Below are positions 12,763-24,429 of a stretch of 64,000 bases of DNA, in pieces. A model generated the notes under the pieces. That model was not told the DNA's origin. It searched no databases and was given only the letters and a program-made list of their open reading frames with translations. Position numbers and translations under genes: made by a program. The DNA is taken from NCBI GenBank assembly GCA_947623455.1, contig OX392535.1:38960688-39024687 (forward strand), in the 5' to 3' direction. This DNA is from Mimachlamys varia. Its lineage: Eukaryota > Mollusca > Bivalvia > Pectinida > Pectinidae. How positions within the stretch are numbered: the first letter of the stretch is position 1; every line of letters starts with the position of its first letter.

Positions 12763-13309
12763 GTATATTCAGTACATTTGGAAAGTAAATATAATAACTT
12801 AGTCACGAAAATATAAAAACATAGTTCATCCTTATTTTTATCGTCGATCTTTTTTCTGGCATTTTAATATTGTTTTTCGAATTTATGGAACATTTGGAGT
12901 TCACGATAAAATGGTGCTATTGTACCGAGATGGAAATAAAAAAATGCTAAAAGGGAAAAAAAACTGACAAAAAATCATCTGCGTAAAAACGCTTCAGAAA
13001 AAAATCATTATGCATTATTCCAGATAGATTATTGAATCATTGAATTGATACTGTTTATGCTTTTAAATCCCTGATACTTCCGTCAAAGCTGTTAATATTA
13101 GATATCAATGTTAAATTCCATACTGGTCGACAGCATTGAATTATTGATATACTTACCGCGATAACCGTTATACATGTAATATATAATGAAGAAGACTCTT
13201 TGTATCTGTTATATCACGTTCGTCTGCTACAATCATACTAAATAGTGCTCTTAGTGTTATAACAACACCCAGCTTTGTAATGTTGGTTGAAATGTGCTTA
13301 TAGTGCAAG

Positions 13310-13626
13310 ATTTATCATGTTTGCAAGATTGGGCCGACATTGGCACGATGGTTCCTGATTAAAGGCTTGGGCTAAATATTGCACGATGAGTTCTGTTTGT
13401 AAAGTGGGCTAATTATGACACGATTTGACATTTTTGTAAGATTGGGCTAATTATGACACGATGTGTCTTGTTTGTGAGATTGGACTAAATGTGACACAAT
13501 GTGACCTGTTTGTAAGATTTGGCCAATTGTGGCACGATGTGTCCCGTTCGTAGAATTGGACTAAATTTGACACGATGTGACCTGTTTGTAAGTGTGGGCC
13601 AATTGTGGCACGATGTGTCCTGTTTG
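13310..13626. repeat. 38-bp minisatellite, left half
   Basis: Degenerate tandem units of about 38 bp, each with TTTGTAAGATTGGGCTAATT followed by GTGACACGATGTGTCCTG or close variants. The same array resumes at 16093, and the two halves are separated by a 2.46-kb TTAA-flanked insertion. Weak peptide similarity between antisense frames of the two halves reflects the repeat, not a gene. Confidence 0.85.
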
Positions 13627-14244
13627 TTAAAGAGTAACTGTAGTGCAGAACCATCTTTTGAGTATGGAAAGATTGGTAAACAATAAGTGAGATAATTCTA
13701 AAAAAAAAATTTTTTTGTAAAATTTACGAAATTTTGACCATTTTACTTAATTTCACACCTGAACACAAATCAGAAAATCCCCGATTTCGCCATACGACCG
13801 GAAGTGACGTCACAACGGTAACCGCACTGATAGACTTCAGTAGTCATTATGTTAAAATTGTATGAATCGTATCAAGATTTGTTATTTGTAGAGAGTCTTA
13901 TGTTCAAGAATATGACACCTTTTATATATCAAGGCTGTACGGAGTTCATTAATGACCCTACTGGTATTTGCAAGGTGTTATGTGCCCCAGGGGACAGTAA
14001 TTAGTGGGGAGGGGGCCTGCGTTCGGCAGTTCAACAGGTATGTGGCACACGTGGTCATGGTCACTCGACCATAAATCAATTACCACCGGACTCGCTAACA
14101 TGATTAACAGGTTATTATTTTGTGGAAAAACTGTAAGACTTCAAAACATACACTTGATATAAATATGATTATGTATTATTTTTTTCATATTTTATGTCAT
14201 ATAACACCGCTAAAACGGCAATTGTATTCACTGATGGTCTTCAT

Positions 14245-14325
14245 TGCATGCACCAGGGACGTATATGTGAGACATATACGTTGAGTCGAGACATATACGT
14301 TGAGACATATACGTCCCTGCATGCA
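14245..14325. repeat. Inverted repeat with CAGGGACGTATATGT arms
   Basis: Arms TGCATGCACCAGGGACGTAT (14245-14264, continuing ATGT) and the complementary ACATATACGTCCCTGCATGC at 14305-14324. Two further GACATATACGTTGAG units lie between them. Related palindromes occur at 14742-14767 and 15065-15100. Confidence 0.75.
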
Positions 14326-14741
14326 CATATCAGCAGGAACTGGTTTAACACCTATTAAAATGTACGCTGAAAAATATACATGCATGTCGGTCGGCTGTAT
14401 AAATACAAAACTACGTAGAAACAACCTCAAACAAGCAAATAAGGAAAATGATATTGGTGTTACTATAGACCACGGACTTATATATAATCTAATTCCGTGT
14501 ATAGGCTCAGAACTTCGAAAACCATATATTTTATTGGACTTAAAGAACATTTAATTACATCCTATAGAATCATGAGACAATCCTTTTTATATGTACAATG
14601 TACGTACATTTATGTATATTGGAAAATAAAAATATGTAACTTTTATCAATGTTTTCGACCTGTATAACCTTTTTTGACGGGTATCACATTTCGACTTCTT
14701 TTATCCTTATGTTCGAGAAATTATACGTGTGTATGAAAGCA

Positions 14742-14767
14742 GGGACGTATATGTACACATACGTCCC
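14742..14767. repeat. Second GGGACGTATATGT palindrome
   Basis: GGGACGTATATGT is followed almost directly by ACATACGTCCC, a compact near-palindrome of the same core as the hairpin at 14245-14325. Confidence 0.7.
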
Positions 14768-15064
14768 CGATAAAAGTTAACAGCTTTCCATCAATTAATA
14801 GTTATGTTTGTCTGCAGTATATATATAAAGAAAAAATAAAGTATGTGTGAATATTGTGATATGTATGCGTGAATATTGTCTATGCAGTATAAATAATTAA
14901 AAGAATAAAAACGTATGCGTGAATATTGTAAAATAAAAGGAACATGAGCGAAATCCAGATGTTACCTGTCTTCATGCATACACATCGAAATAGAAATCAA
15001 GAACAATTCTTTTCGAATTATGCTTGAGAAAAAATATTAGATCTTTGAAAACCATTGTGTTTTA

Positions 15065-15100
15065 CCAGGGACATATAATATGTCACATACACGTCCCTGG
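15065..15100. repeat. Third CCAGGGAC palindrome
   Basis: CCAGGGACATATAATATG faces CACATACACGTCCCTGG. This is the third palindrome with the same GGGAC core inside the TTAA element, with slightly diverged arms. Confidence 0.65.
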
Positions 15101-16092
15101 TTTTACTGACAAGAAATGAACATGGAACATCTTTTGAAAATAAGATGAGAAGATTACTTTATTGGTTTTAATCCGCATTGTATTCATTTATGTTAAAATA
15201 TAATTTGTCAGATTTTAAATTTAATGAAGTGCCATGTACTGTGTGACTTGTCGGTGGGTTCTGGAGATTTCAAGAGGTACACTCGATAGTCTATGTTCCA
15301 TTGAAATTCGGACGGAACTAACTACAGATCTAGAGAACACATTTTGAAGTTATAAAGAGGGGTAATAACCGCAACATACAAGTTAGTTTTAACTTTGATA
15401 GCCCCCCCCCCTCATCTCCAAAGTTAATTACTTGCTATTTGAGTAGCAAGTTACGTGTTAAGTTGGCATCGGCCATTATCGAATTGACCAGGTAGATTAT
15501 CCCGCTAATCCGATTACGTAATATAATGGACACTAACCTGAGATGTACAATATACAAAGGTATTATTATAAGATTCACTCTTGAATCATTGGACAAAATT
15601 AATGATATACAAAACATTATAAATGACACAGAGTATTACAATTTGATAGCGCAAATGGGTCCATTAAAACAGGGAGGTATATGAGTTTGAACAGTCAATT
15701 TCTAAACACTAAATTTATGAAAGGTTCAAAACAAAGGTATTTCAAGGATGATTCCAGATCCCGCCCCCTAATATGGCACGACACTTAATTTCACTGTATA
15801 AAACATGTCGGATTAACAATTAACCAGACGTACATATTATATTATATAGAGAGACATATAGGACCCAATTTCTTGTGTTCCCGTTGTGACGTCACCAATA
15901 CGTGTGCACAGCTTTCAGCGGTTCGCGGTGCGCTTGATTAGCTTGTGGCAAAACAGGTAAAAAACCAAACTTCAACCTGTCGTAACTTTCTAACCGGTCG
16001 GCCGATTTCGATGCGGTTTTCGACAATGAATTAATGCCGGCATAACGCGTCTGATAATAACAGTTTCTATTTTCACTACAGTTACTCTTTAA

Positions 16093-16365
16093 GAGTGCTA
16101 AATGTGGCACGACATGTCCTGTTTGAAAGATTGGGCTAATTGTGACACAATGTGACCTGTTTGTAAGATTGGGCTAATTGTGACAAGATGTGTCCTGTTT
16201 GAAAGATTGGGCTAATTGTGACACAATGTGACATTTTTGTAAGATTGGGCTAATTGTGACAAGATGTGTCCTGTTTGAAAGATTGGGCTACATGTGACAT
16301 GATGTGTCCTGTTTGTAAAGAGTGCCAAATATGGCACGATATGTCCTGTTTGTAAGATTAAACTA
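16093..16365. repeat. 38-bp minisatellite, right half
   Basis: Resumes directly after the TTAA of the inserted element with GAGTGCTAAATGTGGCACGA. It continues in units containing AAGATTGGGCTAATTGTGAC. The array was evidently continuous with 13310-13626 before the insertion. Confidence 0.85.
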
Positions 16366-16394
16366 TCCTTCAACGCAAAAATTGAAACTTTGTC

Positions 16395-16545
16395 TTTGAG
16401 TCGCTTACTCTTCCCGAACACCTTGTACGTTGTCAAGGGTCTCAATGCAAATCTTTCCTTTTTTTCATATTTTGTCTTTAGTTTAATCAATGTTAAGTTC
16501 GTATTATGGTTTTGTTGACGCTTTGGTATCCTCATATTTTTTATT
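16395..16545 (+). repeat. Rep-A dispersed repeat, 3' part
   Basis: Carries GCTTACTCTTCCCGAACACC, GGGTCTCAATGCAAATCTTT, a TTTAATCAATGTTAAGTTCG box and the usual GTTGACGCTTTGGTATCCTC end. Diverged and 5' truncated. Confidence 0.75.
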
Positions 16546-16929
16546 GAGATAAGAAAAACTGGAAAAGATGACAACAGAGCACAAAAGGATAAAAGTAACA
16601 ATACAAGGTTGGTGTATATGCTTCTGGAGATAATTGATGTTTTGTCTTCCGTCAGCGCTGAAGCAATTATGGATATGACTGTGTCATAATGTGTTGTACG
16701 GTGTGAGGTCGTTAGTTAAAACTGTGTCGCCGATTTTTATGGTCATATCTATATTTTCATTCTACAACCCACAAATATAACGGATGATAAAAATCAGCTA
16801 TTATGCCTGTGAGGCGATAGATCAATATCATTTCGAATTTATTCCCCGTATGACTGTTCTCTCTGCCAAAGATACGACTGGATCCGATACCATTACTATA
16901 AGTAACGATAATACTTTTCACAATGATGA

Positions 16930-17155
16930 TTGACAATGATGACCCGATTACTTCTATATGACCAAGAATTACATGGCAGTTGTCGTTAATGAAGCAAAAG
17001 ACGCTAACTCTTCTGGAACACCTGGTCTTATTCTCTTTTACTTTTACGAGGGTCTCGATGTAAATCATCCCTTTGTTCATATTTTGTCTCAAGTTTAATC
17101 GATTTTGAGTTCAGATTATGGTTTTGCTGACGCTTTGGTATTATCTGATTCTTTT
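16930..17155 (+). repeat. Rep-A dispersed repeat
   Basis: Blocks TGATTGACAATGATGACCCG, AATGAAGCAAAAGACGCTAA, TTCTGGAACACCTGGTCTTA and TTTAATCGATTTTGAGTTCA, with the end CTGACGCTTTGGTATTATCT. Plus-strand copy. Confidence 0.8.
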
Positions 17156-17639
17156 TACCATAAACACTATATAGATAGGTCACAAAAATATTGTAAAATC
17201 CGTCCAGTTGGAGGAGAGTACAGTAACGACCGCTATCATTTGTGGTTGAAAACATATAAATTAATCAAAGCATTAATACATCACTTCGCCTTTGGCTTAT
17301 GTACAGATAATGACAAAAAAGGTATACAATAGAAGTACAATGTTGTTATATGAATAAATATGTATGTAAATCATATAAGCATGTTGAAGTTATTCGCTAG
17401 ACCTTATTTCAGTCTTCATAACAAACCTTTTTGAATTTAAAAATTACAAATATTGTACATCGTCATTATTAAGCTACGTTCTTTCATCATTCAAAAACGA
17501 TTTTTGTTTGGGATGGTATCGAAGTGGAATATGGTTTATGATTTGTCGCCTTGAGCAACCAATGATCGTAGAATAGATCGTTATTTCAGCTTCAGGAGAG
17601 GACCATATCAAATCTATCAAAATATATTAAATTGATTTT

Positions 17640-18010
17640 GTTGCATTTGCCTTAGTAAAGCAAATCGTATTCATAAGACTGTATAGTGCAATTTACAATG
17701 ATAAGGTCAGTGTATGAATACAGGGGAGCTGAGTTAAGTTTAATAAGGTTATATCAGTGCGCGATATTATCAATTTATTAGAGTTAAATATTATAGAAGT
17801 GTTGAATATATTATAACCTTTACACATATTGTGTCTAAAATAAAATCTTATTCGTGCAAAAATTGCTCAAAATATCTGTAATTTATGATGACATGAGGGA
17901 CTACACGATTCCTTCTGAAATTCTGGCTGTTCCGGTATTTGAACTTGATGACATCAGTGATATGACAAGCGGATACCATAAACGCACCATTAGCTGCAGT
18001 TTAAAAAGGC
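17640..18010 (+). repeat. Rep-C dispersed repeat, copy 1
   Basis: Shares collinear blocks with 48380-48870: an ATTCATAA...CAATTTACA region followed by AGTCAGTaTaagg-like sequence, an ATTxGTGCAAAA block, then ATTCTGGCTGTTCCGGTATT followed by TGAACTTG and an AAACGCA block. The second copy carries an extra ~210-bp foldback insertion, so the two are diverged copies of one unnamed element. Confidence 0.55.
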
Positions 18011-18215
18011 TTAATGGATGTAAATAAAAGCATTGATCTTTAACCAAATAGTAGTTTATAGTCGACATGAGTCGGGAGGGTCCAGCGTGTTTAGTATAAT
18101 AAGCGTGTTACTTAGCAATTTGAATGATAGATAAATATTCGGACATTATATTTATCTGTAACCCAGATTTTATTCATATTGACTGTTAAGTACCATTTGA
18201 TAACAGTTTAATGCG

Positions 18216-18610
18216 TTAAAGGCCCAATATACGCAACTTTAGGAATGTTTTCGTGATTCTGAAAAAAATCTGAAAAAAATAACCAGTTGATAACCATACA
18301 AAAATAAGCCTAAAACGAAGTAAACCTGAGCGGTTACTAACAAGAAACTCTTGACATAAAAATCTAAAGAACAGAAAGTAATTCAGGTGTGGCCCACTTC
18401 ATCAACAAGCCGAAGTTAGATGACAGTTCAAAATGGACGCGTGTTTACAAATACCGAGTTTCAACTATGACTGGACAGGTAACCGCGTAAGAATTAATCT
18501 TGAATATTGCTGATATCAGTTAATCTTAGCTACATCTATAAATATAATAAGTTATTAGGCTTGATTTTCGCTTCAAGTTTTGTCGAAAGTGACGTATATT
18601 GGGCCTTTAA
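18216..18610 (-). mobile_element. TTAA-bounded MITE (GGCCCAATATAC family), copy 1
   Basis: Bounded by TTAA on both sides, with inverted termini AAGGCCCAATATACG and CGTATATTGGGCCTT. The interior includes AAGCCTAAAACGAAGTAAAC, a GGACGCGTGTTTACAAATAC block and GCTGATATCAGTTAATCTTA. The ~390-bp length and absence of any transposase make it non-autonomous. Strand is given relative to the copies at 43167 and 43696, which lie in the opposite orientation. Confidence 0.85.
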
Positions 18611-18669
18611 TGTTCGACTCGGTGGTAAAGGAGAAAACCGATTATATCATAATCGTTTTGACTCCTACG

Positions 18670-18815
18670 CCTGCTCTTCCGGAACACCTGGTCTTATTAT
18701 ATTGTACTTTAACAAAGGTATCCATGTAAATCTTTCCTCCGTTCATATTTTGCCCTTAGTTTAATTAATTTTGAGTTCAGATTATTTTTCCGATGACGCT
18801 TCGGTATTATCTAAT
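18670..18815 (+). repeat. Rep-A dispersed repeat, 3' part
   Basis: CTCTTCCGGAACACCTGGTC through ATCCATGTAAATCTTTCCTC to GATGACGCTTCGGTATTATC. It lies 60 bp downstream of the MITE at 18216-18610. Confidence 0.8.
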
Positions 18816-18934
18816 TTTAAGATTTTAAGACGAAACATTTTTATCCACAAATGTTTTTCTCTTTTAGTTTTGCTTGCAAACACGTATGTGTGCTTTGTCT
18901 CAAAGTCCTTGTTTTCTGAAAGGGAATCAAACAA

Positions 18935-19095
18935 TTGTCGTCGATGAAGCAGAAGACGCTTACTCTTCTGGAACACCTGGTCTTATTCACTTGTGCTTTT
19001 ACGAGAATCTTTCCTTTGTTCCTATTTTGCCCCTAGTTTAATCGATTTTGAGTTCGGATTATGGTTTTGTTGACGCTTTGGTATTCTCTGATTGT
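18935..19095 (+). repeat. Rep-A dispersed repeat, 3' part
   Basis: CGTCGATGAAGCAGAAGACG, then TTCTGGAACACCTGGTCTTA, TTTAATCGATTTTGAGTTCG and GTTGACGCTTTGGTATTCTC. Same orientation as the copy 120 bp upstream, so the two form a loose tandem pair. Confidence 0.85.
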
Positions 19096-20254
19096 TTTAG
19101 TTAACCTAGGCATAGCCAGGCTGCTTATGGTATGGTGGCAAAGTGTAGAGGTAAAATAAAGCAAAATAATTGAGGGACATTTTGTTTGATTCTATAAATC
19201 TTGCTTAAAACGGAATTGAGTACTGTGTAGATACCTCATGTCAATTGTGCTGCAGAAAATGATACTTATAATATTACAATATAAGTAGTACTCCCTGAAC
19301 CTTTTCTTTTGAAATGTGATGTTCAAGAATTGTTTGAAATATTACTGACATCCTGCTGTCAATGTAGGAACATGTAATATAAGTAAGAGTGAATTGTCTA
19401 ATTTTCAGCTGATTGGCGATATAACATATCGATTAAGCACACAGGCGCAACTGTGTCATGAATAGTATATGATGATTTACTCGTAACATTAATAACCAAT
19501 CAAATGGAAGTTCTAGTGTTTGCAGTCCTAGAATGTTATACACATATACGTCACATCTGGTAGTCAGTTTCAGTCACACTGCGATGTTGAGTTCCATGAC
19601 ATTTTGTCAAGCCTGTTAACGCTAGTCCTAATTAATTGATATCAAAATGCCTAATCCATTTAACGAAACATTGCAGAGTCAGTAAAATATAATTGTATAT
19701 CATATAGTCTAGTCCGTTCTATATATTTTTTTCCAGTCGGTTAATATCACACTATTGAAATTGATTAATATCATCTTGTCACATCCATTAAATATCATTT
19801 AGCCGGGTCATAATGATACATTTGTGTCCCGTTGCCGAATCTGCTAAATATCATGTTATCTGTTGTGTTTAATGAAATTGTGTATGTTACATATATTTTC
19901 GCTTTATAATTTTTTCGCTAAAACATAGATATCATAATTTTCATGTTTTTGACTTGTATGAAATGCTCAGCAAAACATGTTTTCTCAAAATTTCATGTTC
20001 CGCATGATATCACGTTTTCCTCTAAAGCATGGGACGTAATATTAAGCGGAATATTTTGTATGACATTGCTATCCTATTGTGGAAGCATTTAGTGACATTG
20101 TCGAGGCCGAACATGACCGTTTATTATCACATTGTGGCGTTCGTTTAATGAAGTCCGAGTAAACATATTGATTGTGTTCGGATGTTTTCTTTTAACTTAT
20201 TTTGCCAAATTTACAAGTGAGCAGATTGAGTTTTACATCAATTAACAGACGTTA
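19096..20254. other. Intergenic, nothing recognised
   Basis: AT-rich sequence without a credible frame. From about 19640 to 20110 short phrases recur loosely (ATATCATxTxGxCA-like), possibly a very old tandem repeat, but I could not define a period. Confidence 0.35.
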
Positions 20255-20417
20255 AAGGTTTTGGTTTTGAAGGAAAACCAGAAAACCCTGAGAGAAAATT
20301 ACCAACCTGCAACCAATACAATTCACCTGAACTATGTTCCACGCAGGTTTGAAGCCTGCGATTCAGTATCCGAGGGCTAGTGAGACAGTCAAACGCCTAA
20401 GTCACTCAGCCATATTT
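20255..20417 (-). mobile_element. tRNA-derived SINE, degenerate
   Basis: On the minus strand, TATGGCTGAGTGACTTAGGC is an A-box-like head, and GCAGGCTTCAAACCTGCG some 45 bases later is a B-box region. The downstream body GGTTTTCTGGTTTTCCTTC resembles the body of molluscan SINEs. Too diverged in both boxes to be a functional tRNA. Confidence 0.55.
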
Positions 20418-21024
20418 GATGCTATATATTACCGGGCTCGTGTAAGAATAGATGTCACATTTACAAAGTGCAAAACTTCCTGCTTTCCATTATCAAGGGG
20501 TCAAGAATATGTCAAAGCAAAATTGAAAGCTCTGTTTTCGCGACATTGTTAATGAGGCAAGACGACTAGTTCGATCATTTGATGTACATCAAAAGAATCT
20601 CGCGGTCAGATCCGGTATACAAGAGACTCAGAGGGATCAAATCTAAAATCATGATTGTGATCAAAAGACAGTTATCAGCCTAGCAATTGGTCAAAGGTTT
20701 TGTTATTTAACTGGAACCAATCAAACTGCTGTCCTCGTGCCTTCAGTTTTGTCATGGCATATTCCAGGGGTGTAGAGAGCGAAAGTGAGCGAAACCCCTA
20801 GACATAGATGATTGCTTTCCATAGCCATGATTGTTAGGCATTCTATCGGGGATAAAATAATCGAGTCCGTATAGCTTTCGCCATTAGAAACCATTACCAC
20901 ATATTTAAAAGGCATGGCAGCCTTTTTTATGTTTATGTCAGGTTGAAAAAAATAATACATTCCATTGATCTGATATCTGAAATATTAATGTTTACTCTAA
21001 AACTATCATCAGGTAGTTTATTGA

Positions 21025-21240
21025 AGAAATCAAAGTGCATTTGTTTTACCACACTGACGTATTCTGCCGAAGGCTCAACCGAACACTTCATCCCGTCACG
21101 TTATACCGATGACGGCTGGACCAGCAGTTCCCCTCCCAGGCTGCTGAGAGCAATCTAAAAGCGCCCATCGCCTTAATAAGTCCCGATCTTCCACTTCTAC
21201 GCTCTTACATTTATGAGTCTGGGTCCATAGGGAGTACTCG
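21025..21240 (-). repeat. Dispersed repeat shared with 24430-24990
   Basis: On the minus strand, CATCGGTATAACGTGACGGG followed by GAAGTGTTCGGTTGAGCCTT and a CGTCAGTGTGGTA end matches the plus-strand order GTCAGTATAATGCGACCGAA, GTTCTGCTTGGGCCTTCGGA, CTTCAGTGTGGTAGCA at 24749-24815. I recognise the style (xGTCAGTATAATGTGACxG) as a frequent bivalve genomic repeat, from memory. Confidence 0.6.
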
Positions 21241-22349
21241 ATAGGACGTGTATCTCGTCTCATTAGTATTTACATATTTAAATTGGTACAGCTGTACTTA
21301 CCTGGAATAAATCTGTACCGTACCTGTAATAAACCTGCATATTTTCAAATATAATAAACACCCAGTGAGTTTCACTAGCACCTGGGGCGTAAAGGTGAGG
21401 ACCCGGTAAGCTTGGCTGAATATAATCGATAATATCAGCGAACGCTCTTGCGCGAGTGGACTCACATAATAAACTTCAGAGATAATATGTACAGTCAAAA
21501 CCTACTATAGAATTCCGTAGATATGGTAAGTCAATTCACTTGCCTAATTTGGGTTAATCGGATGTGCGAAAATTCTGTTATTACAAGATGCAAATTTAGA
21601 TTAACTGGATGAAAACAATTCCCAATGACATGTATTGCTTTCAATATTGAAACTTGCGTCGCATTTAATTTTTTTCTAATTTGACAAATTCTGTGACATA
21701 GTGGCGATTTCTGAGCCTTTTTTTGTTAATCGTTACATGCAAAAGCATGTACAATCCTAATAAAAAATTTAAGCCAGGCATCTTTAGCTTGAAAATACTA
21801 CACGGTGCTTTAAAATAAATGTAAAATTGAAAAACTAGCATCATTACCGTTAACATGTATCAAATTGTAAATAATGTCTGTGTGAGAATTCTGGTCTTAA
21901 TCCAAAGAGCAATTGATATTTTGCATGACACAAGATATTGACAGGCGTAGATTTGGGAAAAGAATTTAAGGAGGAAGCTATTTTCAATTTTTATGTTTTA
22001 TGTTACAAGAAAGTTGTCCGTGCACAGAATCCATGCTTGAACACAAGATAGATACTCTGTAATTCCCCATTCACATAGGATTATACAGTGTACCTGCATT
22101 TACACCGTATCAGAATCATAGCAAGTGTTGATTGAATAAAAGTAAGGATGACCTCTGTATGACATTTAAGTTTGTTCAGCAATGTTCATATATCCAATCA
22201 TTGCTATGTAATTTCAATTATTAAGATTGCAGTACATTACATCATTTTTACCTATCGTGTAATCGACAGTTGTTTTCACCAAGAATAATTTGAGGTTGCT
22301 CTAAATTATTCATTTCAGAATATTTGACATGATTGTTTATATTTTAGAT
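21241..22349. other. Intergenic, nothing recognised
   Basis: AT-rich sequence. No credible frame or repeat termini. Confidence 0.4.
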
Positions 22350-22363
22350 GTTAACCACAGTCT

Positions 22364-22549
22364 CTAAACTGCATCCCTTTCCGCTAAGAGAATATGACAC
22401 TCCAAAATAAGATGTACGACAATATCATTAACAGTTTTACCACACAATTGGCAGACAACTGCATCAGGCTCTGAAACAAATGGTGAATACAATAGTTCGG
22501 ATAGTTCCCATGGTTTCATTAAAATTAAGTTTCCATGGCGGATGAACAT
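22364..22549 (-). mobile_element. LINE ORF2 C-terminal remnant
   Basis: The minus-strand frame ends VVCQLCGKTVNDIVVHLILE followed by CHILLAERDAV. The C-x2-C...H-x4-C spacing with this context is typical of the cysteine/histidine motif near the C-terminus of non-LTR retrotransposon reverse transcriptases. Only about 60 residues remain. No reverse-transcriptase domain is visible upstream and a stop follows at once, so this is a dead 5'-truncated fragment. The clade cannot be assigned. Confidence 0.55.
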
Positions 22550-22559
22550 CTACCTGTGT

Positions 22560-24016
22560 ATGGATGCTCGCGAAAATATTTAAACTGTCCTTTTTTGAAA
22601 GAGCATCGTTGCTTTTCACGGGTACGGGTTATGCGGTAAACGAAATGTTTACATGATGGGCCGTAAAACACAAACAAACAAACAAGTTGACATGATAATC
22701 TAGTTAGGATTTCATCATCTGCGCTGTGCGTTCTAAGTAAACAATCTATGTTATATAATGCCATAATTTTGTGTAAGTCTGGTATCAGTCATTTTGTCTT
22801 GACGTTGCTGTAGTTAAATTCCATAAGTCGCGCATCAAAAATATCTTCCTCACTGCAAAGTTAGTTCTAGAAAAGTAATTTAGATTTGTGAATTTCTCTT
22901 TCAATTTCCAATAGACCTAAGGATAGTGTTCTTTTCAAAAAAATCTATATCTTTATTATTAGACGTGATTATTTTTATAAAAACTGAATAATCTAATAAG
23001 CTAAAATCACAAGCAAGCGAAAAACAAAACAAAACAAGACAACAAAAAACCCCCAAAAAACCCATGATACAGTGACTATAGGGCGGCTTTGCTGTGTTAA
23101 AAAACTGGCCTAAGTTGTACTTTACATATTTCTGTATTAACCGTATTTCTATACGTCCAGATAAAGGAATAAAGTAACGTTAATTTTATGTTAGATCGAA
23201 GCCATATAGAACCGCATTAACTGGACTATATCAGTTTTTTTATATTTATGCAGAAAAAGAAAAATGCATTTGCAATCAATTTTTTTTTTCTTTTTCTATT
23301 TGAACAAAAATAGTAAAATGTCGAAGTCATGTAATTTCATCAAAGAGACTATCATTATTAGATGAATATTAAATCTGTGACCGGCCTGTCCTCACGTTAA
23401 CCTTACGATCGGTACCAGTGTGTACTTGAAATAAGTCGGGTTCAGGAACCTGTGAAATTTGGAATATCGATAGAGTTGTGTGTTCGAGTGATTTCCTGCC
23501 AAAACATCGCTGTTGTCGGTGATGCGGAAATCTCGAACAGGGAATTTGCGTAATATTCCGAATACATTTCATTATGCCGACTTGGTTCTGCCTGGCTAGA
23601 ATCGCCCCGGGACATAACGCACAGCAATTACAGGAAATCAATGTCAGAAGATGTCATTTAATTGATACAGGTTTTATTCAGCTTGCTGGAAACAAGGCGA
23701 GCGTCCCTTATTTCGGTCAAAACAGGTCAAACTTGTCTAGACATATTTGGAGTACATTGGAATTGTTAGTGGTTTAAAAAAATTTCCTTGGGGAAATTGT
23801 CAAGTCAAAAGAGGATTATTCGTTTCGATAATTTAACAGAATTATTAACAATAAATAAATAAATAAACAATCAATAGATTTGATAAAGGATAAAACGTCT
23901 AACACTTTTCAAATATGAAACAGATATATGTTTACATTTGCCAAATCGTAAACATTTAAGGATAATTTCCAAAATAATAAAATAATGAATTCTAATTTAA
24001 ATGGCATCAAATCAAA
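22560..24016. other. Intergenic, nothing recognised
   Basis: AT-rich, with poly-A/poly-T and short A/C-rich runs around 23020-23060 and 23280. Frames at 23369-23641 (minus) and 23574-23777 (plus) overlap antisense and have no recognisable motif. Confidence 0.4.
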
Positions 24017-24391
24017 ATGTTTAGCATCATGAACCTTCCTATAAAATCAACCAAAATCTTTGTAAATGTAAGCGTCGTAATGAATTCTTCATTGATAACC
24101 AATGGATCTGGTATTGCTCCAGAGACTCAAGTAAATTTGATATATATATTGTTCCATATGTTCAGTATTGTATTACATATCCAGAACTACCTTTGCGGAT
24201 TTCCCAACGGAAGTGACCATCGATTAGTTTATCCTCCAAAGGTTACGGATGGCACCAGTTACATTAACGGCTTCATGCTTGGTACTCGCTCCTATCAAGT
24301 CGCCTTAGTACAGATACCAGGCTATAGAAGGGATCGAACAATGTCCTATTACCACCGAAGTCTTAAACGGAAGCTGTATCGGTTCAAATAG
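24017..24391 (+). CDS. Unrecognised 124-residue open frame, probably not a gene
   Basis: An uninterrupted frame with one hydrophobic stretch (VNLIYILFHMFSIVLHI, about residues 39-55) and a basic C-terminus. I recognise no family. It lies directly upstream of a dispersed repeat (24430-24990), and its second half is less AT-rich than its surroundings, so it may itself be repeat-derived. No splice or conserved-motif evidence supports translation. Confidence 0.12.
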   Translation: MFSIMNLPIKSTKIFVNVSVVMNSSLITNGSGIAPETQVNLIYILFHMFSIVLHIQNYLCGFPNGSDHRLVYPPKVTDGTSYINGFMLGTRSYQVALVQIPGYRRDRTMSYYHRSLKRKLYRFK

Positions 24392-24429
24392 CTAGTCACC
24401 GCCGATAAACTTGGTGCAGATCCGCTATA

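Larger units (their letters stand above)
13631..16088. mobile_element. TTAA-flanked 2,458-bp DNA element, piggyBac-like in target choice
   Basis: Terminal inverted repeats are AGAGTAACTGTAGTG at 13631-13645 and its exact complement CACTACAGTTACTCT at 16074-16088. TTAA flanks both sides (13627-13630 and 16089-16092). A second inverted pair, GTGACGTCACAACGG at 13804-13818 and its complement at 15884-15898, shows that the ends are long and degenerate. It interrupts the 38-bp minisatellite: joining the flanks gives CTGTTTG-TTAA-GAGTGCTAAATG, closely matching the uninterrupted unit at 16308-16331. TTAA duplication is the hallmark of piggyBac transposition. No transposase frame remains; the longest frame (14197-14550, minus) is unrecognised. 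Confidence 0.85.
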
